A model generated the notes under the pieces. That model was not told the DNA's origin, did no database searches, and was given only the letters and a program-made list of their open reading frames with translations. The position numbers and the translations under genes were made by a program. This document shows, one piece after another, positions 1 to 12,099 of a stretch of DNA of 64,000 nucleotides (position 1 is the first letter of the stretch; each line of letters starts with the position of its first letter). The stretch is taken from the NCBI GenBank assembly GCA_028015205.1, contig CM051514.1, forward strand, positions 49,864,150 through 49,928,149, given 5' to 3'. The stretch comes from Mytilisepta virgata (taxonomy: Eukaryota > Mollusca > Bivalvia > Mytilida > Mytilidae).

Positions 1-1364
1 TCATGTATTACTGCAATATTTGTCTACAAAGTTGCCTTTTAACTACAACTAAATATTCGTACACTTTCTTATAGATTAGTGTTTTAATGAACATATAAAT
101 CCTTTAAAACTCGTTACTCTTTTAATGAATGTGATCACATATTTATTTAAAGATGGTTTCAATTTGCGACCACAAGTATTTTTATTCCATCTCTTTTTCA
201 TCAATAAATGCGTGGTCATTCATGTAATACACCGGTGACTTTGTATTGTCTTTGTCCTGCAATCATATTTATCCTGCAATCATATATAACATTTTATTAT
301 ACCCCTGTTATTAGTAAATGGCTTGATTGCATTATCAAAATACATCTTTACAAGGAACTGCAATCAATAGATTTTATGGGAGTAAAGGAAGTGATATTTG
401 AGCCTGATAATTTTATCTAAAGATTCAAAAATGTTTCTATTTAAAAACCCTCTATTAACTTATTTCAGCTGATTCATGTAATACCACATTTATCCTTAAT
501 TTTTTTTACTACAATTGGGAGCCTGAATATTTTTTTTAATTCCAAATATGACACTTAATTCAATACATTTTCATCTAAGATCTGGAATTTATTCAATAAT
601 TATTAATCCAATATGTTGTTTAAAGTGTTGCTTAAAATAAACTAAACACTCGTAAACTTTCCTATAGATCAGTTTTTTAATGAACTTAAAAGGAAGTATC
701 AAACAATATGTGCACAATTATGTAATCAATAATTCATCATACTCTAAAGTATTGCGGAACAATATATATTGTCTGTAAAATGTGTCCGTATTAATGAATG
801 TGATCACATTGTTTGATGATGGTTTTAATTGGGACAATATTGTATTTTATACTGTATGTTGCTATAAATCTGCATCTTGTTCATTCTGATCAGACAAGAG
901 GTAAGGCTTTAATATGATTATGTAGGATTAAACATTTCCACGTTCTTCATTTGATATATTTATTACAAATATAATTTTCAATTATTTTTTTCAAAAAATC
1001 ATAAAACTCCAAAATTATTCCACATGTGACCTTTCCGACAACAAATATTTTAATGTATCTTCTTGTCATCGATATATTCGTGATCGACTATCTAGTCCAC
1101 CATGTAGTTCAAGGTGTATGGTCAATTTATTTCTTTGATTGTGTATAATAACAACCATTTGGACTTACCATTTCCACCTAAGTTAAAAATAGAAAACAAA
1201 TTTTGCTGTCAACCCCAAAACCGGTTGGATTTTCGAAGCAACTTCTTAAATGCAGCAATATCCTTCACCAAAATACTGTAAAATTAAACATATTGTTTAG
1301 AATTTTACGGTCGTCGACACGAATTGATTCGCCGATACGAAGTCTCTATCTCACATATGACACT
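1..1364. other. Duplicated inter-unit flank, no gene seen
   Basis: This stretch is similar to 17.9-18.5 kb, 31.4-32.4 kb and 51.8-52.8 kb, where it lies between the first NCKX-like alpha-repeat exon and the next receptor gene. Within it, positions 78-120 match the sequence interrupted by a ribozyme element at 18.3 kb and so represent the empty site. I see no conserved open frame; the short open frames differ between copies. It is probably intron or 5' flank of the exchanger remnant. Confidence 0.6.
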
Positions 1365-2625
1365 GGTAATACAATATATCACAAAATACCGAAATAAATT
1401 TGATGCACTGTATGGCCATTTCGTTGACGGACAACTCCTCAGCAGTGCTCTAGATCAAAATGTTGGAAAAACGGTTAAAGATATAATGGTGAATTAATAA
1501 GCACAACCATCAAAAACCAAAACAATTAAAACTAGAACTTGGTGCCATCGGAAAGGATGTCAATCCCCGCATTGCACAAATCAAAAAACAATTTAACAGT
1601 GAAAAATTAGCAATTTAACAATTTCAGTCTGAAAATTGGAACCTTGAATCAAATTTCAAAATTGAAAACCTTATTACATATCTACACATAGCGAAGAACA
1701 ATATTATACACAAATGAAACCACTGAAACAAAAAATGAATGAATATTTGCAGAGACAAAGCAAAATTAGCAATTTCAACATTTTCTGTCCCTAACTTTGA
1801 TCCCTTAATATATTTTCAAATTTTAAAGCCTTTTTTGCATATCTACAGAAAATAAAGGACCGTATTATATATATACAAATAAATTCGTTAAATCTAAATG
1901 TAAAATGAAAGAGGAGTTTAAGGTATAAGTTTAAATTCACTATTTCCGAAATACAATCCCTGTTGGCCTAAGGTTGTCAAAATCAAAATTATAAAACCTC
2001 CTTGCGCATCTACATGCTGTATGTGACAATATTGTATAGAAAAAATAAAAGCATAAAATGAAAAATTAATAAGCAGTTTAGTTTAAATTTCCAGTTTTCG
2101 AAATTGACCCCTGTGGACCCCTATATTTGAAAATCAAAATTTTAAAACCTTATTGCGCATCTACATATAGTATGTGACAATATGGTATAGAAACTAAATG
2201 CATGACCTGAAAAATGAAGAGGGGTTGAGGTCACAAGCTTAAATTCCAATTTTCGAAATTCGACCCTGTGGGCCCCAATTTTTAAAAAATCAAAATTCCA
2301 AAACCTTATTGCACATCTACATACAGTATGTGACAATACTGTAAAGAAATTAAAGCATAAAACGAAAAATGTATGAGGAGTTTAGGTCACAAGTTTAAAC
2401 TTCCAATTTTTGAAATTCGACCCATGTGGACCCCAATATTTAAAAATCAAAATTCGAAAACCTTATTGCACATCTACATACATTATGTAATAATACTGTT
2501 AAAAATGAACGAGGAGTTCTGGAGACAAGATCATCTAACGGACGGACAGACGGACAGAGAGACAGACGGACCGATTACAAATATCCCCGAACTTAATTCG
2601 AAGTGCGGGGATAACAAACAGGATA
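1365..2625. repeat. Insertion carrying tandem repeats of about 155 bp
   Basis: Units C and D read straight through this point (32.33 kb and 52.78 kb), so about 1.26 kb is inserted in unit A. The core (about 1610-2510) holds roughly six diverged tandem copies, each with a segment like 'cttattgcgcatctacat' followed by 'gtatgtgacaatat', spaced about 150-160 bp. The left copies are most diverged. The right end (2530-2610) is rich in 'acggacagacgg' words and has a GC-richer 'atccccgaac' segment. The left part (1455-1535) matches a segment at 40110-40190. It is probably a non-autonomous transposon with an internal minisatellite; the family is not identified. Confidence 0.7.
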
Positions 2626-3308
2626 TCTTCATTGATTGCACGTCATTTCACAGTTGCCGTTAACGGAGCAGGACATGCTTACCCTTCCGGTGCACGGATT
2701 GGTAATTTATTCTTCTATGAAACTATGAAATTAGTTGGTTAGTTGGGAAAAGGGTCCCTTCTCAAAACTGTTTATGCCCGAGTTTTTTATTTGCAAAGTT
2801 ATTTAATAAGGTTGGGAAAATGCTTAATTTGTCAAAATATATATTACCTTAAACAAGAAGTACTCTAAGGATGATGCTGTTAACATCATAAAATTTCTAC
2901 TCCACAATTATATTTCTTGACTTTGGAAAGCAAACTTTCCAATGGAGCATTTGATGCCATTCGTGTTTTTTCTGGGATTTCGCATTGTTATTGTTTTAGT
3001 TGAATGGTTTTATTTATTTATTTGCTCTAATTCTCTTTCATTTACTATGTACTTTATTTATTCTGTGGGATATAACATTTGTTAAATTTTGCTTTGTAAT
3101 TTGCTCGCATGATTTCGTCTGGTCTGAATTTCGATTTAGCATCGCAATACCTAGCCTTATAACAATGAAAACCAATTTACAAATGTCAACTGGTTTCAAA
3201 TTAAAAACTACCTTTTTTTCTAAACGATTTTGTAATAGAAACAGCAACTGTAATAGCAGTAGTACATGCATTGCATGTCGTATAAATTCTTGTTTAGTAT
3301 TATTACAG

Positions 3309-6300
3309 ATACCAAACAAGGATGATACCGATGGATGTTCAGTTGTACAAATCAAAGACAGAAGGGTAACTCGCTTTGCTCCAACAGACAGCAGTGAAAC
3401 TCTGGCAAAACCACTATGTCTGAGTAACTTCTGTAAAAATGGACGCAAAAGTAAATAAAGTATTTAATCTTTTACTTATTCCTCACTTCAATATGTGAAT
3501 GTAATAAAACGATACTTTTACATAATGAAGGATTGATCATTAGGTTTTAGTCCATTAAGTTGGATTTGAACTGTTTTCCATTGAATAACATTTCAAGGAT
3601 ATATAATGGTTTAGATGGCTTGCTTTTTCCCCGTCTTTCATTTTCAGTTAAACGTGACGTAGATATTTCTTTGCATAGTAACAGGAAAAATATGTTTTAA
3701 ATGAAAAACAAAGATTGGATTTTTATTATTTATTGTTTACAATGCTTGTTTTATATAGTGAAGTTTAGTCCATGTAATCGGGTAACCTTTTACTTTTATG
3801 AAGGGACTACGATACAGTAACCTGTGGAGGGGACACATTGTGGTGTTTCTCCCGGAACACCCTAAAATTTGAGGTTTTCTTAAATATGTTCATAAAGTGC
3901 GCATGGACCCCTACTTTTTTCTGTTCCAAAGTCTATTACTTAAATATCATTATACAAACATTATAAAGACACATTCAGTAGATATATGTATGTAAAAATA
4001 AAAAAAGATCATCAACATTCCTTAGTTAGCCAAAATGTGCATAATTTCCTAATTGTTTTATCGATCTTTGCCACCAATTATTTATGAGAGAACAAAAGTA
4101 TTAGTACAAAAGACGTGGTGAAGTTATCTTTTTCGTTAAAAAGTTTGGCAATTTGATGTAAATGTCGTGCAATGTGAGAAAGTAAGGGATTATGGCTCAA
4201 ATCAGTATAAAATGACTTAAATCTTAATCGTGAAGGTATGCTTTTCTTTGCAAAAATCAAAAGAATAAACAAAAAGCAAAATGTCTGCAAAATATCAGTA
4301 TAAAAACATTACTGCATTTTATATGGCTAAATAGCCTGATTACAACTTAAGTATGATTTTATAAAGAATGTAGAATAGGGAATGCTTTACACGAGATAAC
4401 AGACCTTTTATTTGTAACTGTTACAATATTTATTCAGTTATATTGGAATGTCTTCGTACCGTATCATTTAACAAAACTTGCCGTGATGCCATAGACGATT
4501 GTGCACATTGGAGTGCCAGTTTAACGTCCGAGAAGACACTCGAATCAATGCAACTTGTAAATGTAAAGGAAGGGTATTATTGGGCATATGACAGCAACAC
4601 AATGAAAGTTACAACTAAGGAAACCCAAGACGACTTTGATGAACACAGTTCTGGTATGTATATATGTACATGTATTTGAAAAATAAATGGAGGACTTGAT
4701 ATGGTCTACCAGCGCTCTTAAGTCTCGGATACAAACTATAAAAAATATTTAATTCAAGTTTAATTATAATGAATAATGCTGTTTTGTTCTAATTATAGTT
4801 AGTTTACTAGTATTATAGGTTTTTTTCATTTTAGTTATACGTGTATTCTCCTGGCGTTTGTCAGCTATCTTGCAGAAAAAGTAACAAAATGATAAAAAAA
4901 TATAATGAAATAAACAGAATAAAAACAAGGCAGCACACAAATAAAATACAACATGGGAACTCCCACTCAATTTGATATTTTCAATGTAATAGAAGAGATA
5001 GTTTAACATATTTTCATAGGTTTTTCTTAACTCAACATGTGATCATAACAGAGAAAATATAGCGGAAAACCTTCAATAATAAATGTATTTCTGAAACATT
5101 AAACATATTCGAGAATGTTAAAAACTTTAATGATTACTCAAAAATTGATAATCTATAACCCTTTCCAGAAATTCATTTCCGGTATCACGATTTTGATATA
5201 ATTTGAAAAATTTGAAGCAAGTTATTTCCCTTTCTTGGATGTTCCGGGACGTAGTACTGGATCGCTGCAATGAAAAGTAAAGTAGTATCTGTTTTTTAAA
5301 ACGTAATGTTTGGTTTATATAAACTTGGGAACTACTTACGATCTTTTTGCTTCCAACATACTTGTAATCAAACTTGCACTGCAGTGAACTGAACCAGTAC
5401 TACGTCCCAGCAAGGGAAATAACTTGCTTCAAATTATAATTTTTGGGTCAGAATTGTGATACTGGAAATGAGTTTCTGGAAAAAGCTACAACAATATCTC
5501 TTATTTTTCAAACAAGCGTATTCGGAATCTCTTGTTACTGGGACTGGATATTTTACAACAGTTGAAAGAAACAGAAATAATTTTGTCAAAACTAATTATG
5601 GTATGTTTTCATGTTTTCATAAATTTATACAACCACATCCCCTAAATGGTTTCGCTATTTGGGATATAACTTATAATTGCATGTCCATGATGTTTTTGTG
5701 ATTTTGATAAAAGACTAAACACAACAATAATCGAAATAACTGTAAATAAATTCCAAGCCAAGTTTCCATATATACATTTCCTATTTCAAATCTTTTTAAC
5801 TAGAAATTGCACAATGTGTCTATATTTAAAATATATATGAATATGAAGCTTAATTATTATTATATATTACAGGTGTGATTATAGGCATAATTTTTGGAGT
5901 GTTAGTAATGCTTGGAATTATTTTACTCATCGTAATACTGTAAGTTAAAACCTAATGTATAGCTTTAGTCAACACAGACTACAAAAATGGAAAATAACAT
6001 GAAATCAGACACATTTGCTGAATTTCCAATTGTGTTCTATAAATATCAGCAAAATAATACCAAAGCAATAACATGGGTAGAGATGTCTTTACGATCACAA
6101 TAACAAGACGAATTACTTAAAACAGTAACATAGGCAACAAATTCTATAAAGATATAAATGATGGAATAAAAAACGTAACATACATTTGTACCAAAGAGAA
6201 TCATAACAGACTGAACAACTAGCAAAGTGAATTCCAAAAAAAACCCGCATTATCCAAAATGTAATTCTTATCAACGTTTGTAACGTGTATTTGCAGACTA

Positions 6301-7573
6301 CAGTCAGTGGCCATAAATAAGTTCCCACTTGTGAATTTCCGTGTACAATTCATATAAAATTACTTTATTTCAAAATACTGTCCAGATATTATTCCTTATC
6401 CCATTATTATAAAATTTATACGAACACTCTCAGAAATATTTACGTTTTCCTTAGATAATTCTGAATTGTTCTGTCATTCCGTATTTAAGATAAATCATTA
6501 ATTAAACACAAATAAGATTTTATGTGTGTAAAAATTTCATATGTGTTATAGGGAAAATACTGTTCAAAATTAGTATCTGTATTTAAATTGTAGATTTAAA
6601 AAACAACAAAATATTATGATATTGTGATATTATCAGAATAGATTTTAGATATTTCTCTGCTCATCAATACAAACTTCATTAAAATCAGAAAAAATACCTT
6701 CAGGACAAATTTTTGTGGTTTTATGTTATGTATAGCCAATTGTCCAAGTGGAGACAAATTTAAGGCTGACTGTATGATTTGTATGTTGTAGTTGATATGT
6801 TGTTAACCAGGTTTAATGAGAATGCACTATGAATTTGTGATCATTATACCCAGATTCGCAACGACAATACCACAAATACAATGCTTTTGATAGATGCAAA
6901 TAACGTATTCACCATAATTCAGTATCATCCGGAAATTAAGTTTACACTTTAAAGTGGTTTCGTATTATGTCTGGAAAAGAGTTTTCAATAGTGGTACAAT
7001 AATAAGTAGTTTATAGTCTACCGAAAAACTTTGAATATTTGAGACAGATTCATTAATTCAAACAAGAAACATATTGCATATGAACATTTTATGTTATTAT
7101 ATTTTTGGTCATCTGGGTTTGTATGACGAAAAGTTCTAGCAGAAAAGTCTATTGTAACTAATTGAATGCATGAATTTTATTTTGAAAGTACATGTTTTCT
7201 TACTGAGGTATATTCCATATAATTTCAATTGATATTTAGTGTGAAGCGAAGAAATACAAAGTCTGAAATACCTGAAATTACTCTAAACAATATGTCAAAC
7301 AAAAGTGGGCGTCCGCAAATATCAGCATACTACAGCGTTGTAGAGGATGTCATACAAACAGATGAACATATACAGGAGGGTAGTGACAGTGGAATAAAAT
7401 TTACACCTAGAATACCAATGGAAATAAGTAATTATGAAAACATAGACGCCATTAATATGGAGAACAATGTTTATAATAATACAGACTTCACGTACGGGAA
7501 CCAATTTCCGAAGCAGGATGTCGGTGAATATGACAATGTGGCTATTGACTATCAAAACAACATGAAACGATGA
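3309..7573 (+). CDS. Single-pass membrane receptor, copy A (five exons, 5' end not found)
   Basis: Visible exons are 3309-3450, 4438-4653, 5517-5600, 5873-5939 and 7240-7573, giving 280 residues. All have AG/GT borders with matching phases (0-1, 1-1, 1-1, 1-2, 2-stop). Exons 1 and 2 hold three cysteines each, and exon 2 has an N-glycosylation sequon (NKT) and the motif GYYWAY. Exon 4 encodes one transmembrane helix (VIIGIIFGVLVMLGIILLIV), followed by a basic stop-transfer (VKRR) at the start of exon 5. The 110-residue tail has tyrosines in YSVV, YENI, YNNT, YDNV and YQNN; four fit the pYxN motif bound by Grb2-type SH2 domains. Exon 1 starts in phase 0, so a signal-peptide exon should lie upstream but I could not identify one. 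A possible AATAAA lies at 7970. The exon 2 pattern C-x3-I-x2-C...GYYW faintly recalls half a C-type lectin fold; that is only a guess. The reading frame is open throughout. Confidence 0.78.
5161..5483. repeat. Foldback (inverted-repeat) element upstream of exon 3, copy A
   Basis: Arms of about 100 bp (5161-5275 and 5385-5483) are reverse complements, ending in 'ccagaaattcatttcc' and 'ggaaatgagtttctgg' and containing the shared word 'gaagcaagttatttccctt'. The right end lies only 33 bp before exon 3, next to its polypyrimidine tract. Copies occur at the same site in units B and D, while unit C lacks it. Confidence 0.8.
7240..7573 (+). CDS. Receptor A exon 5, cytoplasmic tail
   Basis: This is the final exon, preceded by the acceptor 'ttgatatttag'. 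It completes a codon begun in exon 4 and encodes 110 residues starting LVKRRNTKSEIPEITLNN. Five tyrosine motifs are spread over the C-terminal 80 residues. The four homologous plus-strand exons are each exactly 334 nt, with substitutions but no indels, which supports a constrained coding sequence. Confidence 0.85.
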
Positions 7574-8115
7574 AATAGTGAATATAGTACCAAGCAAAGG
7601 TCAATTGACATAATGATTGTAAAATATTATGATAGCTAATAAGCTGCATTGAATCATTATTTGGTGCTTTTGTGAAGTTAAGATTATAAGAATGTAGTTG
7701 AAAGTTTTACATTGTGCATAACGTTAACTTATATTTCCCACTATGTCACAGAAATACAAATGACAATTGGACTCTGAACTGTCAAATGTCTAAAGGTAAA
7801 AAAAAATAATAGGAATACAATGTACTAACAATATAAATATAATGTACTTAAACTTTGTTTATTAATTATCGCGAGTTTTATCACAGTGTATTAGAAATAT
7901 TGCAGTGTTCCAGTTTGTATTGTATTTTTTAAAGAGCATATCCTTTTGATATCACTGCCAAAGCATGTAAATAAATAATAAGACGGATGTCAGGGACAAT
8001 GATATTCCAATTAATGAACACCACCCAATCGACAGACCTTTAGACAAGAAACAACCATACCAAAAAAAATTCAAACAAAGAAACAGCAGAGGGTCGGAAT
8101 AGTCTGACTTGTTAG
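7574..8115. other. Receptor A 3' flank with dispersed repeat
   Basis: This matches the 3' flanks at 23.4-23.95, 42.83-43.4 and 59.53-60.1 kb. From about 7985 it enters a repeat with 'gaacaccacccaatcgacag', found downstream of every receptor copy and inverted near 37.3-37.4 kb. A candidate polyadenylation signal (AATAAA) lies at 7970-7975 and is conserved in the other units. No open frame is conserved. Confidence 0.6.
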
Positions 8116-8890
8116 TGATGGGCATTTTTGTGATTACCCACCTAACACCAACCGAAATACGTAAATGTTTAATTACTACATTATACGTATAAAACGTAGA
8201 AATACCGTTATAAAGATATAATAGTTTTGAATGTACATATATGTTTTTTATAACCGTTCTTCAAATTCCTTTTAAGGTTTTCAACAATATACCAAACTCA
8301 CACTATACCAGAAGATCAAGACGACCCCTATCGTCATTTTAAGGAGCACTACTTATCAAGTTCCGCTTTTTCAAATATGCAGAAGTACACCAATAGAACT
8401 ATTAGTAAAGCATTCCTTTAAAAACGTTATCCATTTTCCAGACAAAAACATATAATAAACTAAATAAAACTAGAACAAGACAGCACAGAAACTAAATCAC
8501 TAGCAATGTGAACTCCGATACAAAAAAAAAGTGCGTGATATCAGGTGCTCTAGAAGGGTAAGAAAATCGGGAGGAATGGGCATTCACAAAGTAAGAAATG
8601 GTAGAATAAAGATTGGAGGGTAGTACCATGAAATATAACGACCAATATGGTACCACCACACAAATGTTCGAAAAATTAAAGATTATAAACTTCAAACGTT
8701 TTACGGATTAAAAACATAAAAGAGCATATTCTTATAAAGAAGAAGGTGAAAAGGGTGTGACGGACGTAATTACATGTATGCCTGTTTTTTTCTTTTAAAA
8801 AATAAGACAAAAAATGTTTTTTTTAAATGCTATTATGATGTTGAAACAAAAATGAAAAAAAAAAAATTTGTATTTACCAATGTTTACACG
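8116..8890. other. Displaced exchanger intron segment, no exon
   Basis: From about 8120 the sequence switches abruptly from receptor 3' flank to sequence matching 27.94-28.4 kb and 48.5-49.49 kb, which is intron beside the NCKX-like alpha-2 exon. It includes 'gcgtgatatcaggtgctc', the 3'-tail-like word shared with the reverse-transcriptase elements. It ends where the GATC-rich element begins. The junctions show unit A is a rearranged mosaic. Confidence 0.6.
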
Positions 8891-9540
8891 AGTGTATACG
8901 ACCGCTACAAAATGATATTAAAGGGTGTGCAGATCTGATAAACAAGGAATCACAGTAGACCTGAGTAAAATAATATATCTAAAAAATCTAGATGGAGATA
9001 GAACAATTGCAAGTGTTCGCAGAGTGGTTAGAGCTCCAGAGTTTATCAGATTTGCACACCTTTTCATAGCATCTTGTTGCGGTCATGGATACTCGTGTAT
9101 GGTCGAGTAGAGATCGAGAAGTGTTCGAGCAGAGATCGGGTATTGGTATAGTTGGTCTGTGAATCAATATAATAGTAGTCACAGGGATCGGGAAGCGGTA
9201 GGTATTGGTCGGGTAAAGGTCGAGAGGATCGAGTATTGATCGGTAATATATTTGTTTCCAGACCAAACTCGATCTCTACACGATCCTTTCCCGATCAATT
9301 CGACCGATACACGACGAATACCCGATCTCTCCGCGGGTGCTTGTCTTCTCGATCTCTACTTGAAATTTTTGGCATGTAAAAAATTGTCGGGTAGAAACTT
9401 GGAGCGATGTCGAGAAAGGTAGACTACCCCTAACATTCTTGTCGAGCGAGTCAGACCAGTCTCTCGATCGCTTACTCTGTCTTGATCGAGTTAATCTGAT
9501 CAGCAGAATGAACTTATTGTCCAAACCCGACCCCTATACG
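8891..9540. repeat. GATC/TCGA-rich palindromic element, half copy
   Basis: This corresponds to the centre and right arm of the large palindrome at 29.1-30.15 kb. Its inner inverted repeat is visible: 8891-8945 pairs with 9036-9100 (for example 'gtgtgcagatctgataaac' with 'gtttatcagatttgcacac'). The outer left arm is missing and the element abuts exchanger intron. The arm is built of short degenerate words such as 'gatcgag' and 'tcgatctc'. Open frames here are by-products of this composition. Confidence 0.75.
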
Positions 9541-11500
9541 ATGGGTAGAGATGTCTATACGATCAAATCTAAAGACGAATACCATAAAATAGTAGCATAG
9601 GCTACAAATTCTATACAAATGGGTTAAAAAAAACATAACATACCAAAGAAAATCAGAGCAAGACAACTTAATTAGCAAAGTGAACTCCAACAAAAACCTG
9701 CATTATTCATAATTAAATTACAACGTGTAATTTTCATAAAAAAAACTAATTTATTTCAAAATACTGTCAAGATATTATTTCTTATCCTTTAATTATAAAA
9801 ATTGTACGAACAATACCAGAAATATTTATATTTTCTTTAGATAATTTTTTTTGATTCCGTAATTTTGAGAAATTATTTTTCAAACACAAATAAAATAACA
9901 TTTCTTTAATAGGAGAAATGGTGTAAATTATTGATTTTTAGGCATAATAAAATGTTATGATATTTTGATATTATCAGAATGCATTATAGATATTTCTTGG
10001 GAAAATTGAAAATTGGGATTTTATGTTATGTATAGGAAGATTTCCAAGTGGGAACTCATTTATGGCATTTGACAATTTGTATTTTGTAGTTGATATGTTA
10101 TTAACCAGTTTCAGTGAGAATGTGCTATGAATTTGTAATCATCATACGCCAATTCGCAACGACAATACCACAAATTCAAGGCTGTTTAATTAGTGCAAAT
10201 AACGTTAAACAATATACCTAACAATATTAGGCATCGAATAATTTTAGCATTCTACTGCGAAGTGCAGGATATTATACAAACAGATAAAAATGTGCAGGAA
10301 GGTAGTGACAGTGGAATAAAATTTACACCTAGAAAACCAATGCAAATAAGTTATTATGTATTATAGATACAATGGATAAGCTTTGGTTCTTGAAAAAGAA
10401 ACCATGAGCCCGGAGGGCGAATGGTTTGTTTTTCATGAATCAACGCTTATCCATTGTATCTCTTACTTAAACTATTGTTGTGACGACTTTTCCCAATTAC
10501 CTTTCCTTTCTTAATTAGACCCTATTATGTGTGAGCTTAAATTAACTCAATTCTCTATACTACTATTCAATTAGATATATATATATAGTCAAGTTGATGA
10601 TTTTGATGGTAAATGAAAATAATTTTCCAGTAAAACATAATTTTACTGAAAGAAAAAATAGTTTAAATCGATTTACACTTTTTATATTTTAAAAATATGT
10701 CAAAATATGCAGTGAAACAGTTAAAACTGCCATAAACATAAAAAAAAACAATGTTCTAATTTTTTATTGAAATATATGAAATTGTCGATAATAATCAAAT
10801 AAAAAGAATAATGATCTTTTCTTATTACTAAATTATATCAATGATAACACAAAGATTCAGAAAAAAGGGAACGCCGAAACAGAGAATCGAACTATGTCTA
10901 CAAGTGTTACTCTCAACTCATCCTATCCTTGCGGCTACCATCTTACACTATACAAACGTCGTTTTTAAATATATAAAGGCGAAAGCCTTATGTATTATTG
11001 TACGGTATCATATTGATATATGTCAAAACGACACTTAGATGTCATCCGATTGATAACCGAGAGGTTTCGTCGATGTGTTCCTGAACTATGATACGTAATT
11101 TACTTCAAGGAGGGAGTTCGAACCCCAGTCACGGCAAATAAAAATTTGCAAAAGTCAAAGGTAAGTTTTTAAACTAATACCATCTGTGAACAGAAATCAG
11201 TAAATTAGCCAATTCAACCTTAATGAAATTAAGTACACAAAGGGACCAATTGAATATAATTTGATGACTTCATTTCAGTGACGGATTAAAGAAGCGTTGA
11301 TTCTAGAAAAAGAAACCACGGTAGATGAATAGGCTGACGTCACAGCAGTGGTTTAAGAAACAATGAAACCAAATAATTTGGAGAAGAATATTTATAATCA
11401 TACAGGCTTTACGTGCATGAAACCTATTCCCAAAGCAGGATGTCAGTGACTATGACAGTGTGACTATTGGCTATCAGAACAATATGAAAATATTAATAAA
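9541..11500 (+). pseudogene. Partial duplicate of receptor intron 4 and exon 5, interrupted
   Basis: Positions 9541-10240 match receptor intron 4 (compare 6070 onward). 10245-10357 is the first part of an exon 5 copy (readable as QTDKNVQEGSDSGIKFTP), and 11357-11493 is the last part (matching YNHTGFTCMKP, then a frameshift before the final YDSVTIGYQNN). About 1 kb of foreign sequence separates the halves. The acceptor and first third of the exon are lost. It is a dead fragment, useful as evidence of local duplication inside unit A. Confidence 0.75.
10362..11355. repeat. Insertion splitting the exon 5 duplicate, with terminal hairpin
   Basis: At 10366-10462, 'gatacaatggataagc' and 'gcttatccattgtatc' form a hairpin whose arms also share a 'aaaaagaaacca' / 'tggtttgttttt' segment. 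A related word 'aagcgttgattct' recurs near the right end (11291). 'gagttcgaacccc' at 11107 resembles a tRNA B box. The family is not recognised. Unit copies elsewhere have continuous exon 5 here, so the insertion is specific to this fragment. Confidence 0.55.
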
Positions 11501-11675
11501 GTAACCAGTAAAAGAGAATAAAGTGATTGTAGAGGATTGTGATAGATTTCATACGTCTAATAGGCATGATTAAAATTATTAAAACTTTATTTCGTAATTC
11601 CTGTGAAACAAATCATTTAATGTTCTATAAAGGTGTAATTCAACTTTTTTTGGTCTTCCAAATGTTTCGGTTTTA

Positions 11676-11722
11676 ATGCTGCTGATGAGAGGTAACTCCT
11701 TGAAATGCGTCGTATACAGCAT
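11676..11722 (+). ncRNA. Type I hammerhead ribozyme motif (copy 1, left)
   Basis: Stem I pairs ATGCTG (11676-11681) with CAGCAT (11717-11722). The core CTGATGA is at 11682-11688. Stem II GAGG-loop TAACT-CCTT is followed by GAAA (11702-11705). Stem III is ATGC/GTAT with a 3-nt GTC loop. Cleavage is predicted after the ATA triplet, between 11716 and 11717. All invariant core bases are present. Confidence 0.8.
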
Positions 11723-12052
11723 AGTATAAATTAACTATATCTAATATAAATATCTTTGGATTGTTATTTTGAAACTCCTGGGATGATGCCTCTGCTGGTG
11801 GACCCTAGGTCCCCGAGGGTATTCGCCAACCCAGTCGTCAGACTTGTCTGACATGATTATTCATTGATTTGTTACAGAAATTACCAGTATTTAGCAAAAT
11901 TCAAAAAGAATAGAAATACTAAGGGTTCATTCCTTGTATTGCACATGGTAGATCTCCTTAGCTGAAATTTGGCTTCCTATTTCAGTATTTTTGGTTGAGT
12001 ACTTCTTTTTTAATATATGTTGGGTTTTGGTCTTCCAAATGTTTCGGTTTTA

Positions 12053-12099
12053 ATGCTGCTGATGAGAGGTAACTCCTTGAAATGCGTCGTATACAGCAT
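12053..12099 (+). ncRNA. Type I hammerhead ribozyme motif (copy 1, right)
   Basis: This has the same fold and sequence as the left copy. The core CTGATGA is at 12059-12065, GAAA at 12079-12082, and predicted cleavage falls between 12093 and 12094. With the left motif it would release a unit of 377 nt. Confidence 0.8.

Noticed and set aside
3000..3458. 152-codon open frame running into receptor exon 1
   Set aside because: The part before 3309 has no counterpart frame in units B-D, and a strong acceptor (tgtttagtattattacag) sits at 3308. Only 3309-3450 is kept as exon.
7322..7597. Minus-strand frames of about 91-93 codons opposite each exon 5
   Set aside because: Mirror frames of a conserved coding exon without independent splice or start signals.
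11095..11125. Possible second tRNA-derived SINE (B-box-like word)
   Set aside because: No A box at suitable spacing and no core domain.
11717..11735. Alternative hammerhead cleavage after 'gcata' with a longer stem III
   Set aside because: Stem I would then pair poorly (G opposite G next to the core), whereas cleavage after 'gtata' gives six perfect stem I pairs.
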